The translations under genes were made by a program, and so were the position numbers. The notes beneath the pieces were generated by a model. The model was not told the origin of the DNA and made no database searches. It saw only the letters and a list, made by a program, of their open reading frames with translations. Shown here piece after piece: positions 20,432 to 30,141 of a DNA stretch of 64,000 nt; the first letter of the stretch is position 1; every line of letters starts with the position of its first letter. This stretch comes from PALSA-693 sp963702305 (GTDB lineage: Bacteria > Actinomycetota > Acidimicrobiia > Acidimicrobiales > Palsa-688): positions 202,479-266,478 of the forward strand of contig CAVPBX010000002.1 in the NCBI GenBank assembly GCA_963702305.1, written 5' to 3'.

Positions 20432-21697
20432 CTACCCAGACCGCAACAGGACGTGGACCGCGCCGGCGAAGTCGGCGGTCGGTACCGGCACCACCTGCAC
20501 GTCGAGACCGGTGTGGGGCGCCACCACCATCATCCCGTTGCCGAGGTAGATGGCCGTGTGGTCCACGAAGCCGGGATCGTTGGGGTCGTAGGTCCAGAAG
20601 AGCAGGTCGCCCGGTGCTGCGGCCGACAGGGGGAGGTGGACGCCGGTGAGGTACTGCTGGTCGGCGGTGCGGGGCACGAGGATCCCGGCCCGGGCCATCG
20701 CCCACTGCACCAGGCCTGAGCAGTCGAAGCTGGATGGGCCGGTTGCGCCCCAGACGTACGGCAGCCCGACCCGGGACAGGGCCGAGGAGATCAGGGTGGA
20801 GCGCTGGGTGGGGTTGAGCCCGTTGCCGCCGATCAGGTTGGAGACCTGGTCAGGGTGGAGCAGCTCCACGGCCGCCCCGGGGAGCGCCCCTTTGAGCTCG
20901 GAGAGGAGCTGGGTCCCGCTGGCACCGGGTGCGCTGATCACCAGGCCGCTGTTCGGCGCCAGCCCCAGATCCGAGGCATACCGCTGATCGACCAGCAGAT
21001 CCACACCCGGGAGCCCGATGGAGGCGAACGCGCCCAGCCAGCCCTGGAGCGTCCCGGCCGGGCGGGGCGAGCTGATCGGTTCCTCGGCGCCCAGATTGAG
21101 TCGTCGGTCGGTGGCCATCTCATAGGACGAGACGAGCGAACCGCCGGCCAGGTACTGCCACAGGCGGTCGGCCGAGGCGCTCGCCGACGGGGTGAAAGCC
21201 CGGAACGTCCCCGGGTCGACGCCGAAGGTCACGACCGGGGCGCCGGCCAACTGGACCGAGCCGGTGTCCACCAATTCGATTGCCGACAGCCCGCTCAGAT
21301 GCACGACCCGGGTGGTCTCCGCCGGCGTGATCGGGTTGCGGAGCAGGACCACCGCGTCGGCACTCCTCAGCGTCCCCAGCGGGGCCACTGCGGGCAGGGC
21401 ATTCGGCGACGGGGTGGGCAAGGCGTTGAGCGGCCCGAGCGAGCCGAGGCTGGTTGGGGCGTGGGAGGGGTGACCGATGTTCGCCGGCGCCTTCGGGGTC
21501 GGCAGGGTCGAGCTAGCAACCGCAGCGGTCACCGCAGCCGGCGAGCTGGCGGTGGCCCCGTACGACCGGCCGGCCGCCAGCACGTAGCCGGCGGGGGCCA
21601 TCGGGGATCGGTGCCCGGCGCTGGCCCGGGCGGCCGCGGCCGCCGAGGCGACCATGAGCAGCAGCACGCACACGGCCAGGGCTTTCGGTAGTCGCAC
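20432..21697 (-). CDS. Secreted NlpC/P60 peptidoglycan hydrolase
   Basis: Exported cell-wall hydrolase of 421 residues. The N-terminus VRLPKALAVCVLLLMVASAA is a signal peptide, followed by an alanine- and proline-rich linker. The middle (about residues 90-280) has no family I recognise, but LLRNPITPAETTRVVHLSG and related blocks look globular. The C-terminal NlpC/P60 domain has TGPSSFDCSGLVQWAM (nucleophile Cys) and GFVDHTAIYLGNGMMV (His). Such enzymes cut D-Glu to diaminopimelate bonds in peptidoglycan stems. GTG at 21,697 has AGGAGG five bases upstream. It is the last gene of a minus-strand run after mpg. Confidence 0.85.
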   Translation of the reverse strand: MRLPKALAVCVLLLMVASAAAAARASAGHRSPMAPAGYVLAAGRSYGATASSPAAVTAAVASSTLPTPKAPANIGHPSHAPTSLGSLGPLNALPTPSPNALPAVAPLGTLRSADAVVLLRNPITPAETTRVVHLSGLSAIELVDTGSVQLAGAPVVTFGVDPGTFRAFTPSASASADRLWQYLAGGSLVSSYEMATDRRLNLGAEEPISSPRPAGTLQGWLGAFASIGLPGVDLLVDQRYASDLGLAPNSGLVISAPGASGTQLLSELKGALPGAAVELLHPDQVSNLIGGNGLNPTQRSTLISSALSRVGLPYVWGATGPSSFDCSGLVQWAMARAGILVPRTADQQYLTGVHLPLSAAAPGDLLFWTYDPNDPGFVDHTAIYLGNGMMVVAPHTGLDVQVVPVPTADFAGAVHVLLRSG

Positions 21698-21779
21698 CCC
21701 CCTCCTCTCGTCCTCCCACTGCACGCTGCGAGGTATCGACCACCGACAGGATTCCCCATCGAGGTGGCGAATTCCTGCC

Positions 21780-22418
21780 TTACCGGGGGTCGCCAGCCGG
21801 TTTCGGATGTCGGCCCACGGCCTGGTGCCCGTCCACGGAGAAGCGCCACAGCCGGTCGGTCCCGACGGAGATCCCGACCCTGGGGGTGGCCAGGGGCCGC
21901 ACCGGCGGCGCCAGCCCGTCGTCGGCCAGCCACAGCCGCGATCCGACGGCCACCAGGTCCTCGCCGTCGAAGCCCTTGTCGATCCCCAGCGCCTGGCACA
22001 GCCGACCGGGTCCGCGGCACAGATCCCGGTCGTCCTGGCGGCGTTGGTCGCGCCAGCGAGCTTGCCGCATGAGCGGGAGCCCGTCGACGGGATCCAGGGC
22101 CCGCAGCAGCACGGCCTGCGCCGACCCCACCGGACCGCACACCACGTTGGCGCACCAGTGCACCCCGTAGCTGAAGTACACGTACAGGTGCCCGGGAGGC
22201 CCGTACATGACCGCGTTGCGCGCCGTCCGGCCCCGGAAGGCGTGGCTCGCCGGGTCCTCTTCACCGCGGTACGCCTCCACCTCGACGATGCGCCCGACGC
22301 GGCCGTCCCGGGTCACCAGCAGTTTGTGGAGGAGGTCCGGTGCCACCTCCAGGGCGTCCCGCCCGCAGAACGACCGGCCGAGGCGGCGCCTACGCTCCGC
22401 CATCGCGATTCGGCTCAT
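21780..22418 (-). CDS. mpg: DNA-3-methyladenine glycosylase (Mpg/AAG family)
   Basis: Base-excision repair glycosylase of the human-AAG type, 212 residues. It removes 3-methyladenine and other alkylated purines. Family blocks are LVTRDGRVGRIVEVEAYRGE, DPASHAFRGRTARNAVMYG, HLYVYFSYGVHWCANVV and GPGRLCQALGIDKGFDG; the glutamate in VEVEAY is the catalytic base. ATG at 22,418 (MSRIAMAERRRRLGRSF) overlaps the argH 3' end by 29 bases; a second ATG at 22,403 is also possible. The overlap suggests cotranscription with the arginine genes, though the functions are unrelated. Confidence 0.88.
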   Translation of the reverse strand: MSRIAMAERRRRLGRSFCGRDALEVAPDLLHKLLVTRDGRVGRIVEVEAYRGEEDPASHAFRGRTARNAVMYGPPGHLYVYFSYGVHWCANVVCGPVGSAQAVLLRALDPVDGLPLMRQARWRDQRRQDDRDLCRGPGRLCQALGIDKGFDGEDLVAVGSRLWLADDGLAPPVRPLATPRVGISVGTDRLWRFSVDGHQAVGRHPKPAGDPR

Positions 22419-23813
22419 CACGATTCGGCGCGGGGCCACTCGGTGCCAGCTGGTGGGCCAGGTACTGGGCGAACCGTTCCAGCTGCACTCCCACCGGACC
22501 CGGACCGGCGCCGCCGGGCGTCGTCCGCCGGGTCACGGCGACGCCCGGCGCCAGCAGCTCGACCGCCTCCGATCCCGAGCGCGGGGTGTGCCTCCACCAG
22601 CTCTTCCAACGGCACGTGGCGCTCCAGGGCGTCTCGCACCAGGGCCCCCACCACGCCGTGGGCCTGCCGAAACGGCATCCCCCGCTCCACCAGCCACTCG
22701 GCCAGATCCACCGCGGCCACGAATGGGGTGTCGGCGGCCGCCCGCATCCGGGCGGTGTCCCAGGTGACGGTCGCGATCAGGCCGGTCAGGGCGACCAGCC
22801 CGCCGGTGACCTGATCGAGGCCGTCGAAGAACGGCTCCTTGTCCTCTTGGAGATCCCGGTTGTAGGCGAGCGGGAGCCCTTTGAGGGTGGCCAGGAGGCC
22901 GGTGAGGTTGCCGATCAGACGGCCGGACCGGCCCCGGGCCAGCTCCGCGATGTCGGGGTTTTTCTTCTGGGGCAGCATCGAGCTGCCGGTGGCGTAGGCG
23001 TCGGCCAGGTGGACGAAACCGAATTCCTCGCTCGCCCACAGCACCATCTCCTCGCCCAGCCGCGACAGATGCACGCCGATCAGGGCCAGGTCGAACAGGG
23101 CCTCGGCCACGAAGTCCCGGTCGGATACGGCGTCGAGCGAGTTCTCGAAGCGGGCCGCGAACCCCAGCTCCGCAGCCACCAGGTCCGGATCGAGCGGCAG
23201 CGACGAGCCGGCCAGGGCCCCGGCGCCCAGCGGTGACACATCCAGGCGGCGACGGGTGTCCAGCAACCGATCGACGTCGCGGGCCAGGGCCCAACCGTGC
23301 GCCAGTAGATGATGGGCGAGCAGGACCGGCTGGGCTCGCTGCAGGTGGGTGTAGCCGGGCAGGTAGACGTCCTCCGCCGCCCGGGCTCGGTCCAACAGGA
23401 CCTGCTGGAGATCCTGGACCCGCCGGGCCACCGCGAGCAGCTCCCGCTTGGCAAACAGCCGGAGATCGGTGGCGATCTGATCGTTGCGGCTGCGGCCGGT
23501 GTGCAGGCGGGCCCCGACGTCGCCGGCGATCTCGGTGACCCGCCGCTCGACCACGGTGTGGATGTCCTCGTCGCCGGGCTGGAACGCCAGGGTGCCCGTC
23601 TCCAACTCGTCGGCCACCCGGTCCAGGGCGGCCAGCAGGATCTGGGCGTCCTCGTCGGTCAGGATCCCGCCCGCGGCCAATCCCCGCACGTGGGCCCGGG
23701 ACCCGGCCACGTCGTCGATCGCCCAGCCGCTGGTCGTACGGCAGGCTGACGGTGTAGCGCAGCAGCTCGTCGGCGGGGCCCTCGGCGCCGAACCGGCCCT
23801 GCCAGAGCGTCAT
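22390..23813 (-). CDS. argH: Argininosuccinate lyase, two frameshifts
   Basis: Final step of arginine biosynthesis: argininosuccinate to arginine and fumarate. MTLWQGRFGAEGPADELL starts the protein; HTGRSRNDQIATDLRLF and the fumarase-superfamily signature GSSMLPQKKNPDIAELARG are clear. The frame changes at about 23,725 (after LPYDQRL) and again near 22,595; the last part (SEAVELLAPGVAVTRRT to a stop at 22,390) is in a third frame. Family length (about 475 residues) is met once both single-base changes are corrected. The ATG overlaps the argG stop (ATGA). The cluster of frameshifts in argF-R-G-H suggests sequence error. Confidence 0.88.
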
Positions 23814-25016
23814 GGCTGCCCGGTGGACCGGTTGACCTGCCGGGCGGCCCAGGTGGCCACCCCGAGGCCCCACAGGCGGACGAAGCCCTCGGCGTCCTGG
23901 TGGCGGAACCGGTCCGCCGCCTCGTAGGTGGCCAACGAGTAGTCGTAGAGGCCGACCTCGCTGCGCCGGCCGGCCACGATGCAACGCCCGGGCAGCTCGC
24001 ACCGCAGCCGCACGTCGCCGGTGACGAACCGCTGGCTCTCCTCGACGAAAGCGTCCAGGGCGGCCTTGAGCGGCGAGAACCACAGCCCGTCGTACACCAG
24101 GTCGGCGTACCGGGGCTCCAGCCGGGCCTTCTCGTGGGCCAGGTCCCGCTCGAGGGTCAGATCCTCGAGATCGGAGTGGGCCATCAGCAGGGCCAGCGCG
24201 CCCGGGCACTCGTACACCTCCCGGCTCTTGATGCCGACCCGGCGGTTCTCGACCATGTCGATCCGGCCCCAGCCGTACGCGCCCACGATCCCGTCGACCT
24301 CGCCAATCAGGGTGGAAAGAGGCAGCCGTCTCCCGTCGAGGGCCACCGGCAGCCCTTGCTCGAAGGTGATGACCAGCTCGGTCGGCTCGGTGGCGGTCGG
24401 CGTCGTCAACTCGTACACCTCTTCGGGCGGCTGCTCCCAGGGGTCCTCGAGGATGCCGCACTCGATGGTCCGGCCCCACAGGTTCTGGTCGATGCTGTAG
24501 GGGCTGGACTTGGTCACGGTGATCGGGATGCGCCACTTCTCGGCGTACTCGATCGACTGCTCCCGGGTCAGGCCCCAGCCGCGTACCGGGGCCAGCACCT
24601 CCAGGTCGGGAGCCAGCGCCGCGGTCGACACTTCGAAGCGGACCTGGTCGTTGCCTTTGCCCGTGCAGCCGTGCCCGACCGCGTCGGCGCCGTAGGTCCG
24701 GGCCGCGGCCGACCAGATGCTTGACGATCACCGGGCGCGACAACGACGAGATCAACGGGTACTTGCCCTCGTACTTGGCGTTGGCCTTGAGGGCGGGGGC
24801 CACGAAGTCGTTGGCGAACTCCTCCCGCAGATCGACTACCACCGCCTCGACGGCGCCGGCAGCCCTGGCCCGCTCCGTGATGACTTCCCAGTCGCCGCCC
24901 TGGCCGACGTCGGCGGCCATGGCGATGACCTCCACCTTGAGCTCCTCGGTCATCCACCGCACCGCGACCGACGTGTCTAGACCGCCGCTGTAGGCCAGTA
25001 CCACTCGTTTCGCCAC
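23810..25016 (-). CDS. argG: Argininosuccinate synthase, one frameshift
   Basis: Joins citrulline and aspartate with ATP to give argininosuccinate. It is about 402 residues. VVLAYSGGLDTSVAVRW is the ATP pyrophosphatase loop, and EGKYPLISSLSRPVIVKHLV follows. A frameshift at about 24,718 interrupts the block that should read GADAVGHGCTGKGNDQVRFE; all of this can be read across two frames. SPYSIDQNLWGRTIECG and GIDMVENRRVGIKSREVYE-like blocks follow normally. GTG at 25,016 is preceded by AAAGGGA. It lies between argR and argH. Confidence 0.9.
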
Positions 25017-25045
25017 AGTAAGACTTCCCTTTCGTTCGGATTGAT

Positions 25046-25514
25046 CTACAGCCCGGCCAGGCCGGACAGGCGGCGGGCCAGTTTGGCACCGCCCGCCCGA
25101 TCCGACGCCACCACCATGATGGTGTCGTCGCCCGCTACCGTGCCCACGATGTCCGCCAGGGACGGCCCGGTCGAGCGCCGACGCCACCACGTGGGCGGAA
25201 CCCGGCGGGGTGCGCACCACCACCAGGTTGGCCGAGGCCGCCACCTCGACGACCCAGTCCCCCAGCACCCGGCGGAGGTGCTCCTCCGGGGCCACCCGGT
25301 CCTTGGGCAGCTCGGGCACCGCGTACACGGACTCCCCGCCCGCGGCGCGGACCTTGACCGCCCCGATCTCCTCCAGGTCGCGCGAGACCGTCGCCTGGGT
25401 GGCGCGCACGCCGCCGGCGGCCAGCAGGTCCACGACCTGCGCCTGGCTGGTGACTGGTTGCTGCTCGATGAGCTGGATGATCCGGTGCTGGCGTTGATGC
25501 TTCGACAGGGTCAC
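25046..25514 (-). CDS. argR: Arginine repressor, one frameshift
   Basis: Transcription factor of about 156 residues that binds ARG boxes when arginine is high. The N-terminal winged helix has RIIQLIEQQPVTSQAQVVDLL and RATQATVSRDLEEIGAVKVR, the recognition helix. The C-terminal hexamer domain reads VVRTPPGSAHVVASALDR, then after a one-base shift near 25,168 LADIVGTVAGDDTIMVV, the arginine-binding region. The GTG start overlaps the argF stop. It likely controls its own operon. Confidence 0.88.
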
Positions 25515-26396
25515 GACAGCAGCCACCAGAGCAACCCCCGGGCCGCGTGCATGCGGTTCTCCGCCTGCTCCCACACCACGCTGGCAGCCCCGTCGATCAC
25601 CGCCGCGCTGACCTCCAGGCCGCGGTGCGCCGGCAGGCAGTGCAGGAAGATCGCCCCGGGGGCGGACAGGCCCATCAGGGCTTCATCGACCTGGTAGCCG
25701 GCGAAGGCATCCTGCCGCTGGCGCTGCTCGCCCTCTTGGCCCATGGACACCCATACGTCGGTGTACACCGCCTCGGCCCCGGAGACCGCCTCCTTGGCGT
25801 CGGTGGTGAGGGTGACCGTCACCCCGCGCGGCCCGGGCCCCGTCGACCGCGACCGGATCCAACTGGTGCCCCGGGGGGCACGCCAGCCGGATGTCGATGC
25901 CGGCCAGGCCGCAGGCCAGGGTGAGGCTGCGGGCCACGTTGTTGCCATCCCCCACCCAGGCCAGGGTGCGGCCCTCCAACCCGCCCCAATGGTGGCGCAG
26001 GGTGAGCAGATCGGCGAGGGCCTGGCAGGGATGAGCGACGTCGGACAGCAGGTTGACGATGGGGACCTCGTCCACCTTGGCCATGCCTTCGAGGAGACCG
26101 TGGTGGAACACCCGGGCGCCCACCACCCGGTGGTAGCGGGCCAGCACCCGGGTCACGTCCTCGACGGTCTCCCTTTCACCAATGCCGATCTCGTCGCCCC
26201 GGATGGTGACGGGATGCCCACCCAAGCCCACCACCGCCATCTCGGTGGCGTTGCGGGTCCGGTTGGACGGCTTCTCGAAGATGAGGGCCACGCCCTGGCC
26301 CGCCAGCACCTGCTCCGGGTCCGGCCGCTCGGCCAGGTCGAGGATCGCCCGCAGTTCGCCGGCTGTCAGCTCGTCGATCTCCAGGAAGTGCCGCAT
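25511..26396 (-). CDS. argF: Ornithine carbamoyltransferase, one frameshift
   Basis: Makes citrulline from ornithine and carbamoyl phosphate. It is about 295 residues. FEKPSNRTRNATEMAV matches the carbamoyl-phosphate loop (usually FEKxSxRTR), GDEIGIGERETVEDVTRVL follows, and HPCQALADLLTL is the second carbamoyl-phosphate motif. FLHCLPAHRGLEVSAAVIDG near the C-terminus is the ornithine motif HCLP. A one-base loss at about 25,830 shifts the frame between PVAVDGARAA and VTLTTDAKEAV. ATG at 26,396 overlaps the argD stop (TGATG). Its substrate supply links to the carAB genes 30 kb away. Confidence 0.9.
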
Positions 26397-27565
26397 CAGC
26401 CGTCCACCTCCGCCATGACCTTCTCGAGGATCGCCACCGCCCGGTCCATGTCGTCCTCCGACACCAACAATGACGGCGCCAGCCGCAACGCCGACGGCGT
26501 GACGGCGTTCACGACCAGACCGGCATCGAGGGCGGCCGCCGCCACCGGACCGGCTCTTTTCTCTCCGGCCAGCTCCACGGCCACCAGGAGGCCGAGGCCC
26601 CGCACCGCCGTCACGCCGGGCAGGCGCTGCAGGGCCGTCGTGAGGTAGGCGCCGGCAGCGCGGGCCCGGGCCGGCACGTCCTCGGCCTCCATCACCGCCA
26701 GCACGGCCCGGGCCGCCGCAGTCGCCAGCGGCTGGCCCCCGAAAGTGGTGGCGTGGTCGCCGGGCTCGAAGGCGGCGGCCACCTCGTCGCCAGCCCAGCA
26801 CGCTCCGATCGGCACCCCGTTGCCGAGGGCCTTGGCCATGGTCACCACGTCGGGCCGGATCCCGTAGTGCTGGAAGCCAAACCACTCCCCGGTCCGGCCC
26901 AGGCCGGTCTGCACCTCGTCCACCATCAGCAGGGCCCCCCGCTCGTCGCAGAGCTGCCGGACGGCCCGGAAGTACTCGGTGCCCCCTGGGTTGACCCCGC
27001 CCTCCCCCTGGACCGGTTCGAGCAGGACCGCAGCCACCGAGGGGTCCAGGGCCGCGGCCAGGGCGTCGAGGTCGCGCCAGGCCACGTGCCGGAATCCCTC
27101 CGGGAGGGGCTGGAAGGGCTCGTGCTTGGCCGGCTGGCCGGTGGCGTGCAGGGTGGCCAGGGTGCGACCGTGAAACGACCCGTAGGCGCTGACCACCACG
27201 TGGCGCCCCCGACCCCCCCACTTGCGGGCCAGCTTGATGGCACATTCGTTGGCTTCGGCGCCGCTGTTGCAGAAGAACACCCGACCCGGGCCGGCGTCGA
27301 TCAGACGGTCCAGGGTGACGGCCACCTGGCGCTGCGGTTCGGTCCCGTACAGGTTGGACACGTGCAGCAACGTCCGGGCCTGTTCGCACACCGCGTCGGC
27401 GACGGCGGGATGGGCGTGCCCCAGCGACGTGACCGCCAGCCCGGAGAGGAAATCGAGGTACTCGCGCCCGGCGTCGTCCCACAACCGGCTGCCCTCCCCC
27501 CGGACGAACGTGACCGGCGGCGGGGCGTAGGTCGCCATCAGCCGGGTCTCCGGCGCCGCGGTCAT
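26396..27565 (-). CDS. argD: Acetylornithine aminotransferase
   Basis: PLP-dependent class III aminotransferase, 389 residues, converting N-acetylglutamate semialdehyde and glutamate to N-acetylornithine. FCNSGAEANECAIKLAR, SFHGRTLATLHATGQ, EPVQGEGGVNPG, LLMVDEVQTGLGRTG and the PLP-lysine segment TMAKALGNGVPIGA are all present. The frame is intact. The ATG overlaps the argB stop (ATGA). The same enzyme type can serve lysine biosynthesis as succinyl-DAP aminotransferase. Confidence 0.93.
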   Translation of the reverse strand: MTAAPETRLMATYAPPPVTFVRGEGSRLWDDAGREYLDFLSGLAVTSLGHAHPAVADAVCEQARTLLHVSNLYGTEPQRQVAVTLDRLIDAGPGRVFFCNSGAEANECAIKLARKWGGRGRHVVVSAYGSFHGRTLATLHATGQPAKHEPFQPLPEGFRHVAWRDLDALAAALDPSVAAVLLEPVQGEGGVNPGGTEYFRAVRQLCDERGALLMVDEVQTGLGRTGEWFGFQHYGIRPDVVTMAKALGNGVPIGACWAGDEVAAAFEPGDHATTFGGQPLATAAARAVLAVMEAEDVPARARAAGAYLTTALQRLPGVTAVRGLGLLVAVELAGEKRAGPVAAAALDAGLVVNAVTPSALRLAPSLLVSEDDMDRAVAILEKVMAEVDG

Positions 27566-28479
27566 GTCCCGTTCCCATCGGCTGTCACCATGGTGCCAAC
27601 TCCCTCGCGGGTAAAGAACTCCAAGAGGAGGGCGTGGGTCCCGCGGCCGTCGAGAATGTGGGCCTGGGCCACGCCCTCGTTGACCGCCCGCAGGCAGGAC
27701 CGGGCCTTCGGGATCATGCCGCCGTCGATGGAGCCGTCCGCGAGCAGGGCTTCGAGCTCGCCCGCGGTCGCGGCGGACACCCGGGTGGTCGGGTCGTGGC
27801 GGTCCCGCCGGATCCCGTCGACGTCCGTGAGGTAGACCAGCTTGGCCGCCCCCACCGCGGCGGCGATGGCGCCCGCGGCGGTGTCGGCGTTGATGTTGTA
27901 GGCCTGGCCGGTCGGGTCGCTGCCGATGGTCGCCACCACCGGGATCAGGTCCTCGGCGAGCAGCCGGATGAGCAGGTCCGGGTTGACGGCGGCCACGTCT
28001 CCGACGAACCCGAGCTGCGGGTCGCGCGCCTGGGCGCTGATCAACCCGGCGTCCTCGCCCGACACCCCGACGGCGAGCGGGGCATGGACGTTGATGGCCG
28101 ACACGATGTCGCGGTTGACCTTGCCGACCAGCACCATGCGGGCGATATCGAGGGTGTCGGCATCCGTGACGCGCAGGCCGTCGATGAACTCGGGCACCTT
28201 GCCGAGGCGGGCCATCAACTCGCCGATCTGCGGGCCGCCACCATGCACCACCAGCGGGCGCATGCCGACCGAGCGCATGAGCACGATGTCGGTGGCGAAC
28301 GACGCCAGGGCGGCGTCCTTGTCGGCGGCGTCGGCGTTGGCCCCCGCCAGCGCGCTGCCGCCGTACTTGACGACCACCACCTTGCCCCAGAAGCTGCGGA
28401 TGTACGGGAGGGCCTCCACCAGGATGGCGGCCTTGGCCGCGGCGACGACCTCGCCGGCACCCACGTCCGCGGCCGTCAC
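27562..28479 (-). CDS. argB: Acetylglutamate kinase
   Basis: Phosphorylates N-acetylglutamate, the usual point of arginine feedback. It has 305 residues. VVVKYGGSALAG, PLVVHGGGPQIGELMARLG, DGLRVTDADTLDIARMVL, NINADTAAGAIAAAVGA and KLVYLTDVDGI are the family motifs. The N-terminal helix VVAAAKAAILVEALPYIRSF is of the arginine-sensitive type. GTG at 28,479 overlaps the argC stop (GTGA). There is no argJ between argC and argB. Confidence 0.93.
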   Translation of the reverse strand: MTAADVGAGEVVAAAKAAILVEALPYIRSFWGKVVVVKYGGSALAGANADAADKDAALASFATDIVLMRSVGMRPLVVHGGGPQIGELMARLGKVPEFIDGLRVTDADTLDIARMVLVGKVNRDIVSAINVHAPLAVGVSGEDAGLISAQARDPQLGFVGDVAAVNPDLLIRLLAEDLIPVVATIGSDPTGQAYNINADTAAGAIAAAVGAAKLVYLTDVDGIRRDRHDPTTRVSAATAGELEALLADGSIDGGMIPKARSCLRAVNEGVAQAHILDGRGTHALLLEFFTREGVGTMVTADGNGT

Positions 28480-29531
28480 GGATAGACCCCGGCGACGGGC
28501 AGGCCGGCGGTCTCCGGCAGGCCGAGCGCCACGTTGGCGCACTGGATGGCCTGGCCCGCGGCCCCCTTGGTGAGGTTGTCGATGGCGGCGATGGCGATGA
28601 TCCAGCCGGTGCGAGGGTCGTAACGGGCGGTGAGGTGGGCGCAGTTGGAGCCCAGGGTGGCCTTGGTGGACGGCGACCGTTGGTCGACCACCACGAATGG
28701 GGCGTCGGCGTAGAAGGTTCGGAGGACGTGGAGGGGGTCGGGGCCGGGGCCGGCGGCAGTGGGGCGGGCGGCAGTGGTGTCGCCGGCCGTGGGGCGGGCG
28801 TAGCAGGTGGCCAGGATGCCCCGGTTCATCGGGGCGAGGTGGGGCGTGAAGATCACCTGCGCCCCGATGGCCTGCTCGATCTCGGGGGTGTGCCGGTGGT
28901 CGAGCAGCCCGTAGGCCGTAAAATCCTCGTCAACCGCGTTGAAATGGGTGTGGGCCTTGGCGGCCCGGCCCGCGCCGGACACCCCGCTGGCCGCGTCGAC
29001 CACGATGCCGTCGGTGGCGATGACGCCGGCCCGCACCAGCGGCGCCAGCGCCAGGGCCGCCGCCGTCGGGTAGCACCCGGCCGCGGCGATGAGGGTGGCG
29101 CCGGGAAGATCCTCACGGAACAGCTCCGGGATACCCGTCACAGCCTCGGCCAGCAGCTCCGGGCACCGGTGCTCGCTCCCGTACCACCCCGGGTACAGGC
29201 TGGGGTCCCGGAGCCGGAAGTCGGCGGCCAGGTCGACAACCGTCCCAGCCCGCTTGCGCAGCTCGGGCACCAGGTCCTGTGAGGCGCCATGGGGCAGGGC
29301 CAGGAACACCAGGTCCAGGCCGTCGGCGGCGGCCGCGTCGGGTCCGGTGAACACCGTGCTGGGGTAGGCCGCGGCCAGACTCGGGTACACGTCGGCGACG
29401 CGGCCACCGGCCTGGCTGTCCGCGGTGGCCAGCTTCACTTCGAACTGGGGGTGGCCCGCCGCCAGCCGCAGGAGCTCGGCGCCGGCGTAGCCGGACGCGC
29501 CGAAGACGCCGATGTTGATGCCACGAGCCAC
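28476..29531 (-). CDS. argC: N-acetyl-gamma-glutamyl-phosphate reductase
   Basis: NADPH-dependent reductase, 351 residues, first gene of the arginine cluster. INIGVFGASGYAGAELLRLA is the Rossmann loop. IAAAGCYPTAAALAL holds the catalytic cysteine in the GCYPT motif, and TPHLAPMNRGILATCYA holds the catalytic histidine region. VDAASGVSGAGRAAK is also typical. GTG at 29,531. Its upstream region has a TGCATAGTCATGC element that may be an ARG box. Confidence 0.93.
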   Translation of the reverse strand: MARGINIGVFGASGYAGAELLRLAAGHPQFEVKLATADSQAGGRVADVYPSLAAAYPSTVFTGPDAAAADGLDLVFLALPHGASQDLVPELRKRAGTVVDLAADFRLRDPSLYPGWYGSEHRCPELLAEAVTGIPELFREDLPGATLIAAAGCYPTAAALALAPLVRAGVIATDGIVVDAASGVSGAGRAAKAHTHFNAVDEDFTAYGLLDHRHTPEIEQAIGAQVIFTPHLAPMNRGILATCYARPTAGDTTAARPTAAGPGPDPLHVLRTFYADAPFVVVDQRSPSTKATLGSNCAHLTARYDPRTGWIIAIAAIDNLTKGAAGQAIQCANVALGLPETAGLPVAGVYP

Positions 29532-29553
29532 GACCGGTGACTATACACGCTGC

Positions 29554-29566
29554 TGCATAGTCATGC
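29554..29566 (-). promoter_or_regulatory. Possible ArgR operator
   Basis: TGCATAGTCATGC, an imperfect palindrome 23 bases upstream of argC. ArgR half-sites often contain TGCAT or TGAAT. There is only one box-like element, so this is a weak call based on position and gene context. Confidence 0.3.
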
Positions 29567-29888
29567 GCCACCCGGCTTTTGTGGGGGCCGGGTAGCGGCC
29601 GGCGGGGGCCGGGTGGCGGCCGGCGGTGGGATGGGGCGCCGCCCCGGCGTCAGTCGTTGGAGAATCTGGCGTCTTCGGACCGAACGCCACATCCAGTGTC
29701 GCGCTTGCTCCGAAGACGCAGGATTGTCCAAAGAGTCCGCGATTCTCCAGAGAATCGCCGCCGGCAACTGGCCGCCGGCGCCCCTTGCGGCCGCCCGCTG
29801 GAGCCCAGAACCAGCCTGTGGATAACTTCGTCAAGTCACAGGGTTGACCATCTGGTTCCCCACAGGCGAAGCGGGTCACCATACACCT
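29567..29888. other. Non-coding region with long inverted repeat
   Basis: The gap between argC and a small divergent gene. It holds a duplicated GGGGGCCGGGT(A/G)GCGGCCGGCG unit at 29,583-29,630 and a 22-base inverted repeat (29,658-29,679 with 29,709-29,730, four mismatches). A small hairpin GATTCT/AGAATC follows at 29,741-29,756. No coding signal is evident. Confidence 0.55.
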
Positions 29889-30086
29889 ATGCCCTTCGAA
29901 GTGACCCTCACTGACGACACTACGGAGCGGGTCGACGGGGCCGACTCCTACAGCCTGGAAGGCCCGCTGACCACCTTCTTCGGCAACGACCGCCCCCGCC
30001 CGCTCGACAGCTGGAGTGTCAAGGTGGCCAGCTACCGCACCGAACGGATCGCCAAGATCCGCCGGCTGCCACTCACCGCCACCTGA
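29889..30086 (+). CDS. Small conserved-looking hypothetical protein
   Basis: A 65-residue protein, MPFEVTLTDDTTERVDGADS to IAKIRRLPLTAT. It is charged, has no membrane segment or signal peptide, and resembles small beta-strand-rich actinobacterial proteins with a VxLxDG-like start; I do not recognise a family. Codon bias (high GC at third positions) supports coding. ATG at 29,889 is preferred over an upstream GTG-like start at 29,843 because the extra residues look non-coding. It stands alone, convergent with the phosphatase gene. Confidence 0.5.
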   Translation: MPFEVTLTDDTTERVDGADSYSLEGPLTTFFGNDRPRPLDSWSVKVASYRTERIAKIRRLPLTAT

Positions 30087-30141
30087 CCCCCCGGGCCGGC
30101 GAGGGCCGGCGGACCGTCGGGCGACCGACGGCGACGCCGCG

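Noticed and set aside
22533..25574. A 1,013-codon frame over argR, argG and argH
   Set aside because: It strings together correct and wrong frames of three genes because of frameshifts; the real proteins are read across frames.
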